A DNA stretch of 64,000 nucleotides, from assembly GCA_934169925.1 (NCBI GenBank), contig CAKPOO010000002.1, positions 62,001 to 126,000 on the forward strand, written 5' to 3'. Of the stretch, positions 16,435-25,455 are shown in pieces (within the stretch, counting starts at the first letter, position 1; each line of letters opens with the position of its first letter). Source of the DNA: an uncultured Clostridia bacterium. Its GTDB lineage: Bacteria; Bacillota; Clostridia; TANB77; CAG-465. The notes beneath the pieces were generated by a model. That model saw nothing but the letters and a program-made list of their open reading frames with translations, was not told where the DNA came from and did no database searches. Made by a program: the position numbers and the translations under genes.

Positions 16435-17652
16435 ATGAATAATTTTAAAGAGGATTTTGAATTATTAAAAAATAGAAATATTTCATATTTAGATAGTGGT
16501 GCTACTGCTCAAAAACCAAATTATGTTTTAGAAAAAGTTAGCGAATTTTACAAAAAATATAATGCAAATCCTCATAGAGGAGCATATTCACTTAGTATGG
16601 AAGCAACATCTATATATGAAAAATCAAGAGAAAAAATTAAGAATTTTATAAATGCAAGATATCAAGAAGAAATAATATTTACCAAAAATGCAACAGAAGC
16701 TTTAAATTTAGTTGCTTATTCTTATGGTCTTGATAATTTAAAAAAAGGTGATGAAATTGTAATTTCTATAATGGAACATCACTCTAATTTAGTACCTTGG
16801 CAAATGGTTGCTAAAAAAACAGGTGCAATTTTAAAATATTTATATATAAATGATGATTTTCAAATTTCAGAAGAAGAAATAAAATCAAAAATTACAAATA
16901 AAACAAAAATTGTAGGTATTACTCATGTTTCAAATGTTACGGGTACTATTAATGATGTTGATATGATTATAAAATATGCACACAAAAAAGGTGCTATAAC
17001 ACTAGTAGATGCATCTCAAAGTATTCCACATATGAAAATAGACGTACAAAAAATGAATGCTGATTTCTTAGTTTTTTCAGGCCATAAAATGATGTCACCT
17101 TTAGGTATAGGTGTATTATATGGAAAAAGAGAAATACTAAATAAAATGACACCTTTTTTGATGGGTGGAGATATGATTGAATATGTTTATGAACAAGAAA
17201 CTACATTTGCTCCTCTTCCTAATAAATTTGAAGCAGGAACTCAAAATGTTGAGGGGGTTGTAGGTCTTGGAGCAGCTATTGATTATATTGAAAAAATTGG
17301 ATATGAAAAAATTCAAGAAGTAGAAGATGAAGTAGTAAAGTATGCAAAAGAAGAATTAAGAAAACTTGATTATTTAGAGTTATATTTAACAAAAGATGAT
17401 TCTAAGCATTCTAGTGTTATTTCATTTAATATTAAAGGAATACATCCTCATGATGTAGCAAGTATTTTAGATACATGTAAAGTTTGTATAAGAAGTGGAA
17501 ACCATTGTGCACAACCACTACTTAGATATTTAGGAATAGATTCTACTTGTAGAGCATCATTTTATTTATATAACACAAAAGAGGATGTTGATAATTTAAT
17601 CAATGCTATAAAAAAAGCATATGAAATGTTTAAAAAATATATTGTAACTTAA
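16435..17652 (+). CDS. sufS: group II cysteine desulfurase SufS
   Basis: The 405-aa PLP enzyme releases sulfane sulfur from cysteine as a persulfide. Visible motifs are LDSGATAQKP at the N-terminus, the PLP lysine in FSGHKM (K218), and the persulfide cysteine in RSGNHCAQP (about C358). The length fits SufS. The ATG at 16435 lies nine bases after AAAGGGA within the end of the phosphatase gene; an earlier in-frame ATG at 16417 sits in that ribosome site and is less likely. Sulfur goes on to SufU and probably MnmA, both downstream. Confidence 0.96.
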   Translation: MNNFKEDFELLKNRNISYLDSGATAQKPNYVLEKVSEFYKKYNANPHRGAYSLSMEATSIYEKSREKIKNFINARYQEEIIFTKNATEALNLVAYSYGLDNLKKGDEIVISIMEHHSNLVPWQMVAKKTGAILKYLYINDDFQISEEEIKSKITNKTKIVGITHVSNVTGTINDVDMIIKYAHKKGAITLVDASQSIPHMKIDVQKMNADFLVFSGHKMMSPLGIGVLYGKREILNKMTPFLMGGDMIEYVYEQETTFAPLPNKFEAGTQNVEGVVGLGAAIDYIEKIGYEKIQEVEDEVVKYAKEELRKLDYLELYLTKDDSKHSSVISFNIKGIHPHDVASILDTCKVCIRSGNHCAQPLLRYLGIDSTCRASFYLYNTKEDVDNLINAIKKAYEMFKKYIVT

Positions 17653-17675
17653 CATTTACAAAAGAAAGGGAAAAA

Positions 17676-18119
17676 ATGGAAGATTTAACAGATTTATATA
17701 ACGATATGATTATGGAACATAGCATGAATTCATATAATAAAAAAAAGCTAGAAGATGCATCAATTACACAAATCGGTCATAATCCAAATTGTGGGGATGA
17801 AATTACTTTGGAAGTAAAATTAGATGGAGATGTTATTGAGGATATGGCTTTTTTAGGACATGGATGTGCTATTTCTCAAGCTTCTACATCAATTATGATT
17901 GATACTTTAAAAGGAAAAACTGTAAGTCAAGCAAAAGAGATTATACAAATTTTCATTGATATGATTAAAAGAGAAACTAAATCAGAAGAAGAGTTAGAAA
18001 AATTAGAAGATGCTATTGCTTTTAAGAATATTTCTAATATGCCAGCAAGGGTAAAATGTGCTTTACTTGCATGGCATACATTAGAAGATATATTAAATAA
18101 AAAAGATGTAAATAATTAG
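17676..18119 (+). CDS. sufU: SufU, zinc-dependent sulfurtransferase for SufS
   Basis: The 147-aa IscU-like protein has the SufU ligand set C39, D41, C64 and C128, in NPNCGDE, GHGCAIS and ARVKCALLAW. It also carries the insertion between the second and third Cys that distinguishes SufU from IscU. SufU binds zinc and accepts persulfide sulfur from SufS. It begins behind AAAGGGA, 23 bases after sufS. Confidence 0.94.
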   Translation: MEDLTDLYNDMIMEHSMNSYNKKKLEDASITQIGHNPNCGDEITLEVKLDGDVIEDMAFLGHGCAISQASTSIMIDTLKGKTVSQAKEIIQIFIDMIKRETKSEEELEKLEDAIAFKNISNMPARVKCALLAWHTLEDILNKKDVNN

Positions 18120-18132
18120 TAGAGGAATTTTT

Positions 18133-18864
18133 ATGAAAAAAGTTAATAATAAAAAAGGTTTTATGTTTTTATTTGGTGGAGTAATATGGATTTTAACATT
18201 TGTAGTATGTTTTATAATTGCTGTAGTAGCAGGGATAAAAGATAACACAGATTTTTCATCAAATGATAATACAGCATATATTTATCTTAACGATGAAGAA
18301 CAAAAAAATGAAGAAACATTGTTTGAAAAACAAAAAGAAAATGTATCTGTAAACCATTATTTTACTCGATCTGAAGAGTTTGTATTAGAAGTAATTAATG
18401 AAAATAATGAAAATCTAGCAAATTTTGAAGTTGATTTAGTTTTCTTTGATGAAAATAACAAATTAATAGGAACTAAAAATGTTAATATTGATTTATTATT
18501 AAAAAATGGAAAATATTATGAAAAATTATCTGATGTTCCTAAGAACATTGTAAATGTTGATTATGTGGTTAAGAAAGATAATTTTTATAAAAAGTTAAAA
18601 AATGAACTTGTGTATAATGTTGATTGTTTTATAAATTTTGATGATGAAAAATTTGAAGTAAAAAATAATTCAAATGTAAACTTTGATATGATAAGATTTG
18701 CTATTGTTTATTATGATGAAAATGAAGAAATAGTAGACGTTGATTATGTATATGTATTTGATCTTATGAAAAATGATAATGAAAGTAAAATGTATTATAC
18801 AAATATTGAAAATGTAGAAAATCTTAGCTATAAAGTGTATATAAATCGTTGTACTATAGATTAA
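18133..18864 (+). CDS. membrane-anchored protein of unknown function in the suf operon
   Basis: A 243-aa protein with a short basic N-terminus, one membrane segment (about residues 9-34) and an acidic extracytoplasmic domain rich in Asp/Asn/Glu. Two repeats of an Ig-like/FxLYD-type strand pattern appear (around residues 90-150 and 160-235: VDLVFFDENNKLIG and IRFAIVYYDENEEIVD). It starts behind AGAGGAA, 13 bases after sufU, and the mnmA ribosome site overlaps its stop codon. I do not recognise a function; its place in a sulfur-trafficking operon may be incidental. Confidence 0.65.
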   Translation: MKKVNNKKGFMFLFGGVIWILTFVVCFIIAVVAGIKDNTDFSSNDNTAYIYLNDEEQKNEETLFEKQKENVSVNHYFTRSEEFVLEVINENNENLANFEVDLVFFDENNKLIGTKNVNIDLLLKNGKYYEKLSDVPKNIVNVDYVVKKDNFYKKLKNELVYNVDCFINFDDEKFEVKNNSNVNFDMIRFAIVYYDENEEIVDVDYVYVFDLMKNDNESKMYYTNIENVENLSYKVYINRCTID

Positions 18865-18875
18865 AGGATGAGATT

Positions 18876-19943
18876 ATGGAAAGAAATAAAAAAGTGTTGC
18901 TTGGAATGAGTGGTGGTGTAGATAGCTCAGTATCAGCACTATTATTGAAAAATAAAGGATATGATGTTGTTGGGACAACCCTTGAACTTTTTGCTGGAAG
19001 TAGTTGTTGCAATATAGATACTTATTTAGATGCAAAAAATGTTTGTAATAATATTGGAATACCACATTTTACATATGATTTTAAAGATGAGTTTAAAAAA
19101 TATGTAATAGATGATTTTATAAACAGCTATGCAAACTGTAAAACACCAAATCCTTGTATTGAATGTAACAAATATATGAAGTTTGGTGTAATGTATGAAA
19201 AAGCAAAACAGTTAGGATGCACATATATTGCTACAGGTCATTATGCAAAAAGTGAATATAGTGATAAATATAAAAGATGGGTATTAAGAAAGTCTAATGC
19301 TGGCAAAAAAGATCAAAGTTACGTTTTGTGGAGTATGCCTAAAGAACTAGTGGAGTTTGTTTTATTTCCTCTTGCAGATTTTGAGTCAAAAGATCAAATA
19401 AGAAAAATTGCAAGAGATAATAATCTAAAAGTTGCAAATAAACCAGATAGTGAAGATATTTGTTTTGTACCTGATGGAGATTATGCAAAATTTTTAGAAA
19501 ATAATTCAAAAATTGTAGAAAAAAAAGGAAATATTGTGCTAAAAAATGGTGGCAAAGTAGGCACTCATAAAGGAATGTATCATTATACTATTGGTCAAAG
19601 AAGAGGGCTTGGAATATCATACAAAGAACCACTTTTTGTTGTCGGATTTGATAAGAAAAACAATAATGTAATTGTTGGTACTAAAGAAGATTTATATAAA
19701 AGCGAAGTAATTGTAAATGAAGTTAATTTACTTGCAATAGATAAGTTTGAAGATGGTTTTAAAGTAAATGTTAAAACTAGATATTCAGCAAATGAGTCAA
19801 AAGCAAAGCTGTATAATTTAGAAAATGGTGATATTAAAATTATATTTGATGAGCCACAAAGAGCAATAACACCAGGACAGTCAGCTGTTTTTTATGATGA
19901 TGATGGTATAGTAATTGGTGGTGGAAAAATAACAAATAAATAA
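18876..19943 (+). CDS. mnmA: tRNA-specific 2-thiouridylase MnmA
   Basis: A 355-aa PP-loop enzyme that makes 2-thiouridine at wobble U34 of Lys, Glu and Gln tRNAs. The PP-loop is SGGVDSS (12-18). The catalytic pair is C97 in NPCIECNKY and C196 in DSEDICFVPDGDY, and GQRRGLGI lies in the C-terminal part. It needs activated sulfur from a cysteine desulfurase, so placement after sufS-sufU makes functional sense. The ATG at 18876 has an AAAGGA site; an upstream in-frame extension to 18849 lies inside the preceding gene. Confidence 0.96.
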   Translation: MERNKKVLLGMSGGVDSSVSALLLKNKGYDVVGTTLELFAGSSCCNIDTYLDAKNVCNNIGIPHFTYDFKDEFKKYVIDDFINSYANCKTPNPCIECNKYMKFGVMYEKAKQLGCTYIATGHYAKSEYSDKYKRWVLRKSNAGKKDQSYVLWSMPKELVEFVLFPLADFESKDQIRKIARDNNLKVANKPDSEDICFVPDGDYAKFLENNSKIVEKKGNIVLKNGGKVGTHKGMYHYTIGQRRGLGISYKEPLFVVGFDKKNNNVIVGTKEDLYKSEVIVNEVNLLAIDKFEDGFKVNVKTRYSANESKAKLYNLENGDIKIIFDEPQRAITPGQSAVFYDDDGIVIGGGKITNK

Positions 19944-19965
19944 TTTAAATATGTAAGGAGTAGTT

Positions 19966-20691
19966 ATGTTAAATCAATTTTCAAGAACAGAATTATTAAT
20001 TGGAAAAGATAATCTAGAAAAAATAAAAAATGCTAAAGTTGCTGTATTTGGAATAGGAGGAGTAGGTTCTTATGTTGTAGAAGGGCTTACAAGAGCTGGA
20101 ATTTCCAATTTTATATTAATTGATAATGATGAATATTCTTTAACTAATTTAAATAGACAGTTATATGCTACTAATGATACTATTGGAAGAAAAAAAGTTG
20201 AAGTAGCAAAAGAAAGAATATTAAAAATAAATGATAAAGCAAATGTTACTATATATGATGAACTTTTTATGCCAGAAAATAACTTTGTTAATTTTGATGG
20301 TGTAGATTATATAGTTGATGCTATTGATACTGTAAAAGCAAAAATTGAACTTGTAAAAACTGCAAATAAACTAAATATCCCTATAATATCTTGTATGGGT
20401 ACTGGTAATAAACTTGATCCAACAAAGCTTGAGATAAGTGATATAAAAAAGACAAGTGTATGTCCACTTGCTAAAGTAATGAGAAAAGAATTAAAAAAGA
20501 TTGGTATAACTTCATTAAAAGTTGTATATTCAAAAGAAGAACCTATTAAAGTAAATAAAGAAGATTTAGAGATTATGATAAAAGAAGAAGGTAGTAAAAA
20601 AAGAAGTATACCTGCAAGTATATCTTTTGTGCCTTCTGTTGCAGGCTTAATAATTGTAAGTGAAATTATTAAAGATATAATAAATAAGTAA
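19966..20691 (+). CDS. tcdA: tRNA threonylcarbamoyladenosine dehydratase TcdA
   Basis: A 241-aa E1/ThiF-like protein. The nucleotide-binding loop is FGIGGVGSYVVE (about residues 28-39), followed by the DNDEYSLTNLNRQ segment typical of TcdA/YgdL/YrvM. It dehydrates t6A37 of tRNA to its cyclic form using ATP. In E. coli its partner is the CsdA-CsdE desulfurase system, consistent with its place downstream of sufS-sufU. It begins after AAGGAG, 22 bases past mnmA. Confidence 0.9.
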   Translation: MLNQFSRTELLIGKDNLEKIKNAKVAVFGIGGVGSYVVEGLTRAGISNFILIDNDEYSLTNLNRQLYATNDTIGRKKVEVAKERILKINDKANVTIYDELFMPENNFVNFDGVDYIVDAIDTVKAKIELVKTANKLNIPIISCMGTGNKLDPTKLEISDIKKTSVCPLAKVMRKELKKIGITSLKVVYSKEEPIKVNKEDLEIMIKEEGSKKRSIPASISFVPSVAGLIIVSEIIKDIINK

Positions 20692-20701
20692 AGGAAAAAT
20701 T

Positions 20702-21571
20702 ATGGAAGAAGATTTAAGATATAAAGAAATCGAAAAAAGTATAACAACAACATATAGAAAAAAGATTTGGAAAAAATTTGTACAAGCCATCAACGATTAT
20801 GATATGATTCAAGAAGGCGATAAAATCGGAGTTTGTATATCAGGTGGTAAAGATTCTATGCTTATGGCAAAATGTTTTCAAGAACTAAAAAGACATAGAA
20901 AAATTAATTTTGATTTAGAATTTATTGTAATGGATCCTGGATATAGCAAAAAAAATATGGATAAGATTATAGAAAATGCTAAAATATTAAATATACCTAT
21001 AACAATTTTTAATTCTAATATATTTGAAGCTGTAACAAAAATTGAAGATAATCCTTGCTATATTTGTGCTAGAATGAGAAGAGGATATTTGTATAAAGAG
21101 GCAAAAAGACTAGGATGCAATAAAATAGCTTTAGGACACCATTTTGATGATGTTATAGAGACTATATTAATGGGAATGTTATATGGAGCACAAATGCAAA
21201 CTATGATGCCAAAACTACATAGCACTTTTCATGAAGGAATGGAGCTTATAAGGCCTTTATATCTTGTAAAAGAAGAAGATATTATACATTGGAGAGATAG
21301 AAATAATTTAGAATTTATACAATGTGCTTGTAAGTTTACAGAAGATGTATCAAAAAGTGAAGATAGTATTGGTAATTCAAAAAGAAAAGAAGTAAAAGAA
21401 TTAATAAAAGACTTTAGAAATAAAAATAAATATATAGATAAAAATATTTTTAGAAGTGCTCAAAATGTTAATTTAGATACTCTAATATCATATAAAAAAG
21501 GTGATAAAGTATATCATTTTTTAGATGACTATGATAAAAAAGAAAAAGGAAAAAATTTAAATAATGAATAG
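20702..21571 (+). CDS. TtcA-like PP-loop tRNA thiolation enzyme
   Basis: The 289-aa protein has a PP-loop SGGKDS (47-52), a CxxC pair (C119, C122 in CYICARMRRG), the GHHFDDVIET motif and a third cysteine region (C208, C210). This is the layout of TtcA, an Fe-S enzyme that thiolates C32 of tRNA; the third cysteine lies in CAC rather than the CxxC of E. coli TtcA. A TtuA-type relative is possible. As last gene of the suf operon it would receive both its cluster and its sulfur locally. It starts behind AAAGGAAA, 10 bases after tcdA. Confidence 0.82.
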   Translation: MEEDLRYKEIEKSITTTYRKKIWKKFVQAINDYDMIQEGDKIGVCISGGKDSMLMAKCFQELKRHRKINFDLEFIVMDPGYSKKNMDKIIENAKILNIPITIFNSNIFEAVTKIEDNPCYICARMRRGYLYKEAKRLGCNKIALGHHFDDVIETILMGMLYGAQMQTMMPKLHSTFHEGMELIRPLYLVKEEDIIHWRDRNNLEFIQCACKFTEDVSKSEDSIGNSKRKEVKELIKDFRNKNKYIDKNIFRSAQNVNLDTLISYKKGDKVYHFLDDYDKKEKGKNLNNE

Positions 21572-21572
21572 T

Positions 21573-21609
21573 AAAAAAGGGGATGAAAGACTTTTTCATC
21601 CTCTTTTTG
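21573..21609. terminator. suf operon terminator, bidirectional
   Basis: Stem AAAAGGGGATGAAA/TTTCATCCTCTTTT with a five-base loop and flanking A/T runs ends both the suf operon and the convergent 71-aa gene. Confidence 0.88.
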
Positions 21610-21825
21610 TTATTTTGACTCTTCTTTTTTTCTGCCTTGCATTCCATAAAATGCAGTAAAGAAAAAGATTACCATAGAAGTTATGAAAAATAAAATATCT
21701 AAAGCTAGTATTACTAACCAAGCTGTAGAATAAGGTTCAGGTTTTATAACAAAATATGTAATCATTGATAAAAGCCAAAAAACTATAAATACAATGTTTG
21801 ATATTAGTAATTTTTTTTCTTTCAT
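21610..21825 (-). CDS. small membrane protein with two membrane segments
   Basis: A 71-aa protein with two hydrophobic segments (about residues 7-26 and 34-59), a proline-containing loop and a basic C-terminus. It has a GGAGGG site before the ATG on the minus strand. Family unknown. It converges on the suf operon and shares its terminator. Confidence 0.6.
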   Translation of the reverse strand: MKEKKLLISNIVFIVFWLLSMITYFVIKPEPYSTAWLVILALDILFFITSMVIFFFTAFYGMQGRKKEESK

Positions 21826-22074
21826 AATATCCCTCCAATTTGATTATAGCACAATTAAAAATAAAAAAACAACTATTTTTATGTAATATTTTAAAAGTTA
21901 AATCAATAATAATATAAAATTATGTGAATTTAAGTTATTATATAAAAAAAGTACTAAAGTATTTTAAATCGTTGTAAAAAACTTGATATTTTATTAAAAA
22001 ATTAATAAAATAACAGTAACAATATAGAGAATTTGATTTAGTTAAAAGTTAGTATTATCAAAAGAGGAGAAAAA

Positions 22075-25000
22075 ATGAAAAAGATATTTTTTTTAATAAA
22101 TATATTAATAATATGCTTTAGTTTAACATCGTTAACATATGCAATAGAAGAAAGCAATGTAATAGAAATAAATACAAGTAAAGAACAAGTAAAAAAAGGT
22201 GAAGAAGTAGAAATAAGCATAAAAATACCAAGTTCAGAAACTTTAGTATATACATATAGTGGAGTTTTAGAATATGATAAAGATGCTTTTAATGTTGTAA
22301 CAAAAGAAAATTTTATTGCAGAAAATTCTTGGGAAAATGTAGAATATAATGAACAAAATGGAAAATTTATTCTAACAAATAATGAAAGTTATGGAAATGA
22401 AGAGATTTTAAAAATTAAATTAGTATGTAAAAGCGATAAAGAAAATATTGATACAAAAATAAACATAAATAATTTAAAAACAGTAAATGAGGAAAATAAC
22501 ACAGAAGTAATAACTTCAAAATATAAACAAGTAAATATAAAAATAATAAATAATAAAAATCAGGATGAGAATAAAGATCAAAGTGATAAAAAAGATGAAA
22601 ACTATAGTAAAAATGAAAGTTATAACAAAGATCAAGATATAAAAAAAGATGAGGAATATAGTAAAAATGAAAAAGAAAGTAAAGATCAAAGTATAAATGA
22701 AAATTATGATGAAGAAGAAACAAATAAAAATGATAAAGATGAAAAAAAAGATGATATAGAAAGTACTGAAAAAACGACTGAGTCTTCAATTACAGATGTT
22801 AAGAAAGATGATAAAATAAATGAAACATCTTCAAGTTCAATAAAAAGATTATTACCAGTATTAATATTAATTATTATAATTTGTGTAATAGTAATAATAT
22901 TTATATTTATAAAGCTCAAAAAAATAAATAAAATGACATTATTATTGATATTAACATTCCTAGTAACAACTACTATATTTTTTAATGTAATACAAGCTGT
23001 ATCAAATAATGGCAAAAAAGGAGATATTAATGAAGATGGTAAAATAGATAAAAAAGATGTACAATTGTTAGAAAAGTACTTAATAGGTATAGAAAATATA
23101 TCAAATGAAAAGCAAGAAATTTTAGATGTATATGAAGATAATACTATCAATTTAGTAGATTTGCATTATTTGATTAAAAATATAAATAGTAAGAAAGATA
23201 ATGACAATATTCCACAGTATAATTTTAAACAAATTATACCAGCTGATACTAAAGTAACATATGAACCAGTATTAATGAAAAATCAAAAAATGGAAGAATA
23301 TGGAATTTCAGGTGCTGGTAGTCAATGGCCTGTATCTTTAGAAACATCAAATGATGGAAGTTTAATGCTATATGGAGTGGATGTAGCAGGGTTATATAAA
23401 TCAATAGATCATGGAAAAAATTGGACAAGAGCAAATTCTGGAATAACATCAACAGGAGCAGGAATGTTTGCAATAGATCCTCATAATAACAGTCACGTTG
23501 CAACATTAGGTTTAAGTCAATATTCTAATGTTGGTGGAATTCATATAAGTTACGACCAAGCTGAAAGTTGGAATAAAACTTTTGAAATAGGTATAAAAGC
23601 ATATAGATATTTATGGGATGGACTAGAATTTGATCCAACAAGTTATGACGAAAGTAAAAATTACTCTACTGATTTGTATTTTTCAACACCCTATAAAAGA
23701 GATACTCAAATAAGGACAAAACCTTCAGATTATAGATTATTAACAACATTAAAAGAAAATGAAGTTGGTTTGTATAAGTCTAATGATTGTGGAGAAAATT
23801 TTTCTTTGATAATCAATGATCCAAAAGTCGCAGATGGAATTATAAGATTTACAGATGATGGAAAGTTATATATCGGAAATCAATATGGACTATTTTTGAT
23901 AAATACAAAAACAAATAAAATAGAAAAAGAATACAAAGAATTTAGTAATGATCCTAATGTATCTGTTGAAGCTTCTACAAAAGGTGTAACAGGATTAGAT
24001 GTTGTAGGAAATGTAGTTTATGTTCAAACATGGGATGGAATTTATACACTTGAAAATAATATAATTACAAAGATAACAAATGATACATATGATACAAGAT
24101 GGCCACAGATGTTAACTGTATCAAAATCTAATCCAAATCATATGGTATATGAATTTAGAGGGAGTGTAACAAACTATTTTACAACATTAGTAAACGTTAC
24201 TTTTGATGGTGGAAAAACATGGAAAATTTCAAAGGCAAATCTTGATACAACATTTTATTATAATGTAAATTTTGCTTCAAGAGAAAAAGCATTTATCATA
24301 GATCCAAGTGATGATAATAATGTTATTACTTTAGGAGGAGATAATGCTTTTAGAAGTAGTGATGGTGGTCTTAATTTTGTACAAGCAAGTGGTATATCAA
24401 ATATGATGCAAGGAGGAAAGTTTCATTTTAATTACTATGATCCAGATCTAATGTTATTTTCAGCTCAAGATTATACAGGAGTAATATCTACAGATGGAGG
24501 AAAAACATTTACAAATTTAGTGATGGATAAAGGTAACTTTTATGGAGGTTTTGCAGCAGATAAAGATACAATATATGGTTTTGCAAATTCATCTTGGGGT
24601 GGAGGAACATTAACATATTCACATGATGGAGGAAAAACTTGGACTGATACGGGATTAAAAGCAAAGTATGAAGAATCCTCAACTTATTATACGTCATTAC
24701 AATCTATAACAGATCCAAATGTGTTATTTGCACAAGAGTATTATTCTAAAGATAAAGGATATACATGGCAAGAAATGGATGGATGTGTAGCTGTATATAC
24801 GTATAATTATACTGGAAAAAAAGAATTATACGGAGCTAACAAAGATGGTCATGTTGTAGTTTCATACGATAATGGAGATACTTGGAATTTAGTTACCAAA
24901 AATAAATTTAGCAATAATTCGATATCAGAAAAAATATATGATTTAGCTTTTGATCACGTTAATAACTATATATATGTAATAGATAGAGAAACATACAGTT

Positions 25001-25374
25001 GGGGTGGAATTGAAAGAGTATATAAATATGATATTAATAATGAAAAATGTACTCGAATCGATGTTCCAAGAGATACCCAAAGAGGATTTATGAGAATAAG
25101 GTCAATAGCGGTTGATCCTAAGTCTACATCTGTAATATATGTTGGTGGTGCTGGAGATTATTTTTCATCATCAACTGGTTTAGTTAGAAGTATTGATGGT
25201 GGAAAAACGTGGAGAGTTTTAACAACAGCAAATAATCCTAATTATGAAGAGTGGGCAACTAATAAAGGTGGATATGAGGTTTCATGTATAGGTATTGATC
25301 CAAGAAATGGAAAAGTATGGTTAGCATCAGGTTGCTATGGATATTCAACAATAGATCCACCGTACCAAAAATAA
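22075..25374 (+). CDS. cohesin-like + dockerin + GH74-like beta-propeller surface protein, apparent two-gene fusion
   Basis: The 1099-aa chain reads as two complete exported proteins in tandem. Part A has a signal peptide (1-23), a cohesin-like domain (about 26-160), an acidic repeat linker (165-255) and a membrane segment (about 258-280). Part B starts at M287 with a second signal-like segment (288-310), then a type I dockerin (about 316-371, DINEDGKIDKKD first loop) and a GH74/BNR-type propeller (about 385-1099) with several SxDGGKTW repeats and a GVDVAGLYKS segment matching the GH74 catalytic-Asp region. As a fusion, both ends would be outside, tethered by a membrane hairpin. The substrate may be xyloglucan or another glucan; this is inference. 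ATG follows AGAGGAGA. Confidence 0.8.
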   Translation: MKKIFFLINILIICFSLTSLTYAIEESNVIEINTSKEQVKKGEEVEISIKIPSSETLVYTYSGVLEYDKDAFNVVTKENFIAENSWENVEYNEQNGKFILTNNESYGNEEILKIKLVCKSDKENIDTKININNLKTVNEENNTEVITSKYKQVNIKIINNKNQDENKDQSDKKDENYSKNESYNKDQDIKKDEEYSKNEKESKDQSINENYDEEETNKNDKDEKKDDIESTEKTTESSITDVKKDDKINETSSSSIKRLLPVLILIIIICVIVIIFIFIKLKKINKMTLLLILTFLVTTTIFFNVIQAVSNNGKKGDINEDGKIDKKDVQLLEKYLIGIENISNEKQEILDVYEDNTINLVDLHYLIKNINSKKDNDNIPQYNFKQIIPADTKVTYEPVLMKNQKMEEYGISGAGSQWPVSLETSNDGSLMLYGVDVAGLYKSIDHGKNWTRANSGITSTGAGMFAIDPHNNSHVATLGLSQYSNVGGIHISYDQAESWNKTFEIGIKAYRYLWDGLEFDPTSYDESKNYSTDLYFSTPYKRDTQIRTKPSDYRLLTTLKENEVGLYKSNDCGENFSLIINDPKVADGIIRFTDDGKLYIGNQYGLFLINTKTNKIEKEYKEFSNDPNVSVEASTKGVTGLDVVGNVVYVQTWDGIYTLENNIITKITNDTYDTRWPQMLTVSKSNPNHMVYEFRGSVTNYFTTLVNVTFDGGKTWKISKANLDTTFYYNVNFASREKAFIIDPSDDNNVITLGGDNAFRSSDGGLNFVQASGISNMMQGGKFHFNYYDPDLMLFSAQDYTGVISTDGGKTFTNLVMDKGNFYGGFAADKDTIYGFANSSWGGGTLTYSHDGGKTWTDTGLKAKYEESSTYYTSLQSITDPNVLFAQEYYSKDKGYTWQEMDGCVAVYTYNYTGKKELYGANKDGHVVVSYDNGDTWNLVTKNKFSNNSISEKIYDLAFDHVNNYIYVIDRETYSWGGIERVYKYDINNEKCTRIDVPRDTQRGFMRIRSIAVDPKSTSVIYVGGAGDYFSSSTGLVRSIDGGKTWRVLTTANNPNYEEWATNKGGYEVSCIGIDPRNGKVWLASGCYGYSTIDPPYQK
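22588..22695 (+). repeat. two 54-bp tandem repeats in the linker
   Basis: The linker contains two 18-residue repeats (residues 172-189 and 190-207) of the form KKDE-x-YSKNE-x3-KDQ-x-I. Further degenerate copies flank them. Confidence 0.7.
22918..22933 (+). other. A7 run at the junction of the two fused proteins
   Basis: Seven A (22918-22924) precede TAAATAAAATG. In the given frame it reads L-K-K-I-N-K-M. With one A fewer, the upstream protein would stop at TAA after L-K-K, and the ATG at 22933 would begin the dockerin protein. This is a possible slippage, phase-variation or sequencing-error site. Confidence 0.7.
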
Positions 25375-25396
25375 ATTGTATATATAAATAAAATAT

Positions 25397-25433
25397 AAAA
25401 AACTCGGAAGATTTTAAGCTTTCGAGTTTTTTT
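25397..25433 (+). terminator. terminator after the cohesin/dockerin gene
   Basis: Stem AAAACTCGGAAG/CTTTCGAGTTTT (one G-T pair) with a T run. Confidence 0.8.
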
Positions 25434-25455
25434 GTTTTAAAATTTTATTATTAGA

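Noticed and set aside
22415..22789. Minus-strand open frame opposite the linker of the cohesin-like protein
   Set aside because: It arises from the lysine/aspartate-rich repeats on the plus strand (giving Leu/Phe/Tyr/His runs), has no ribosome site and no family features. Similar antisense frames at 6170-6481, 34787-35317 and 60955-61317 were rejected for the same reason.
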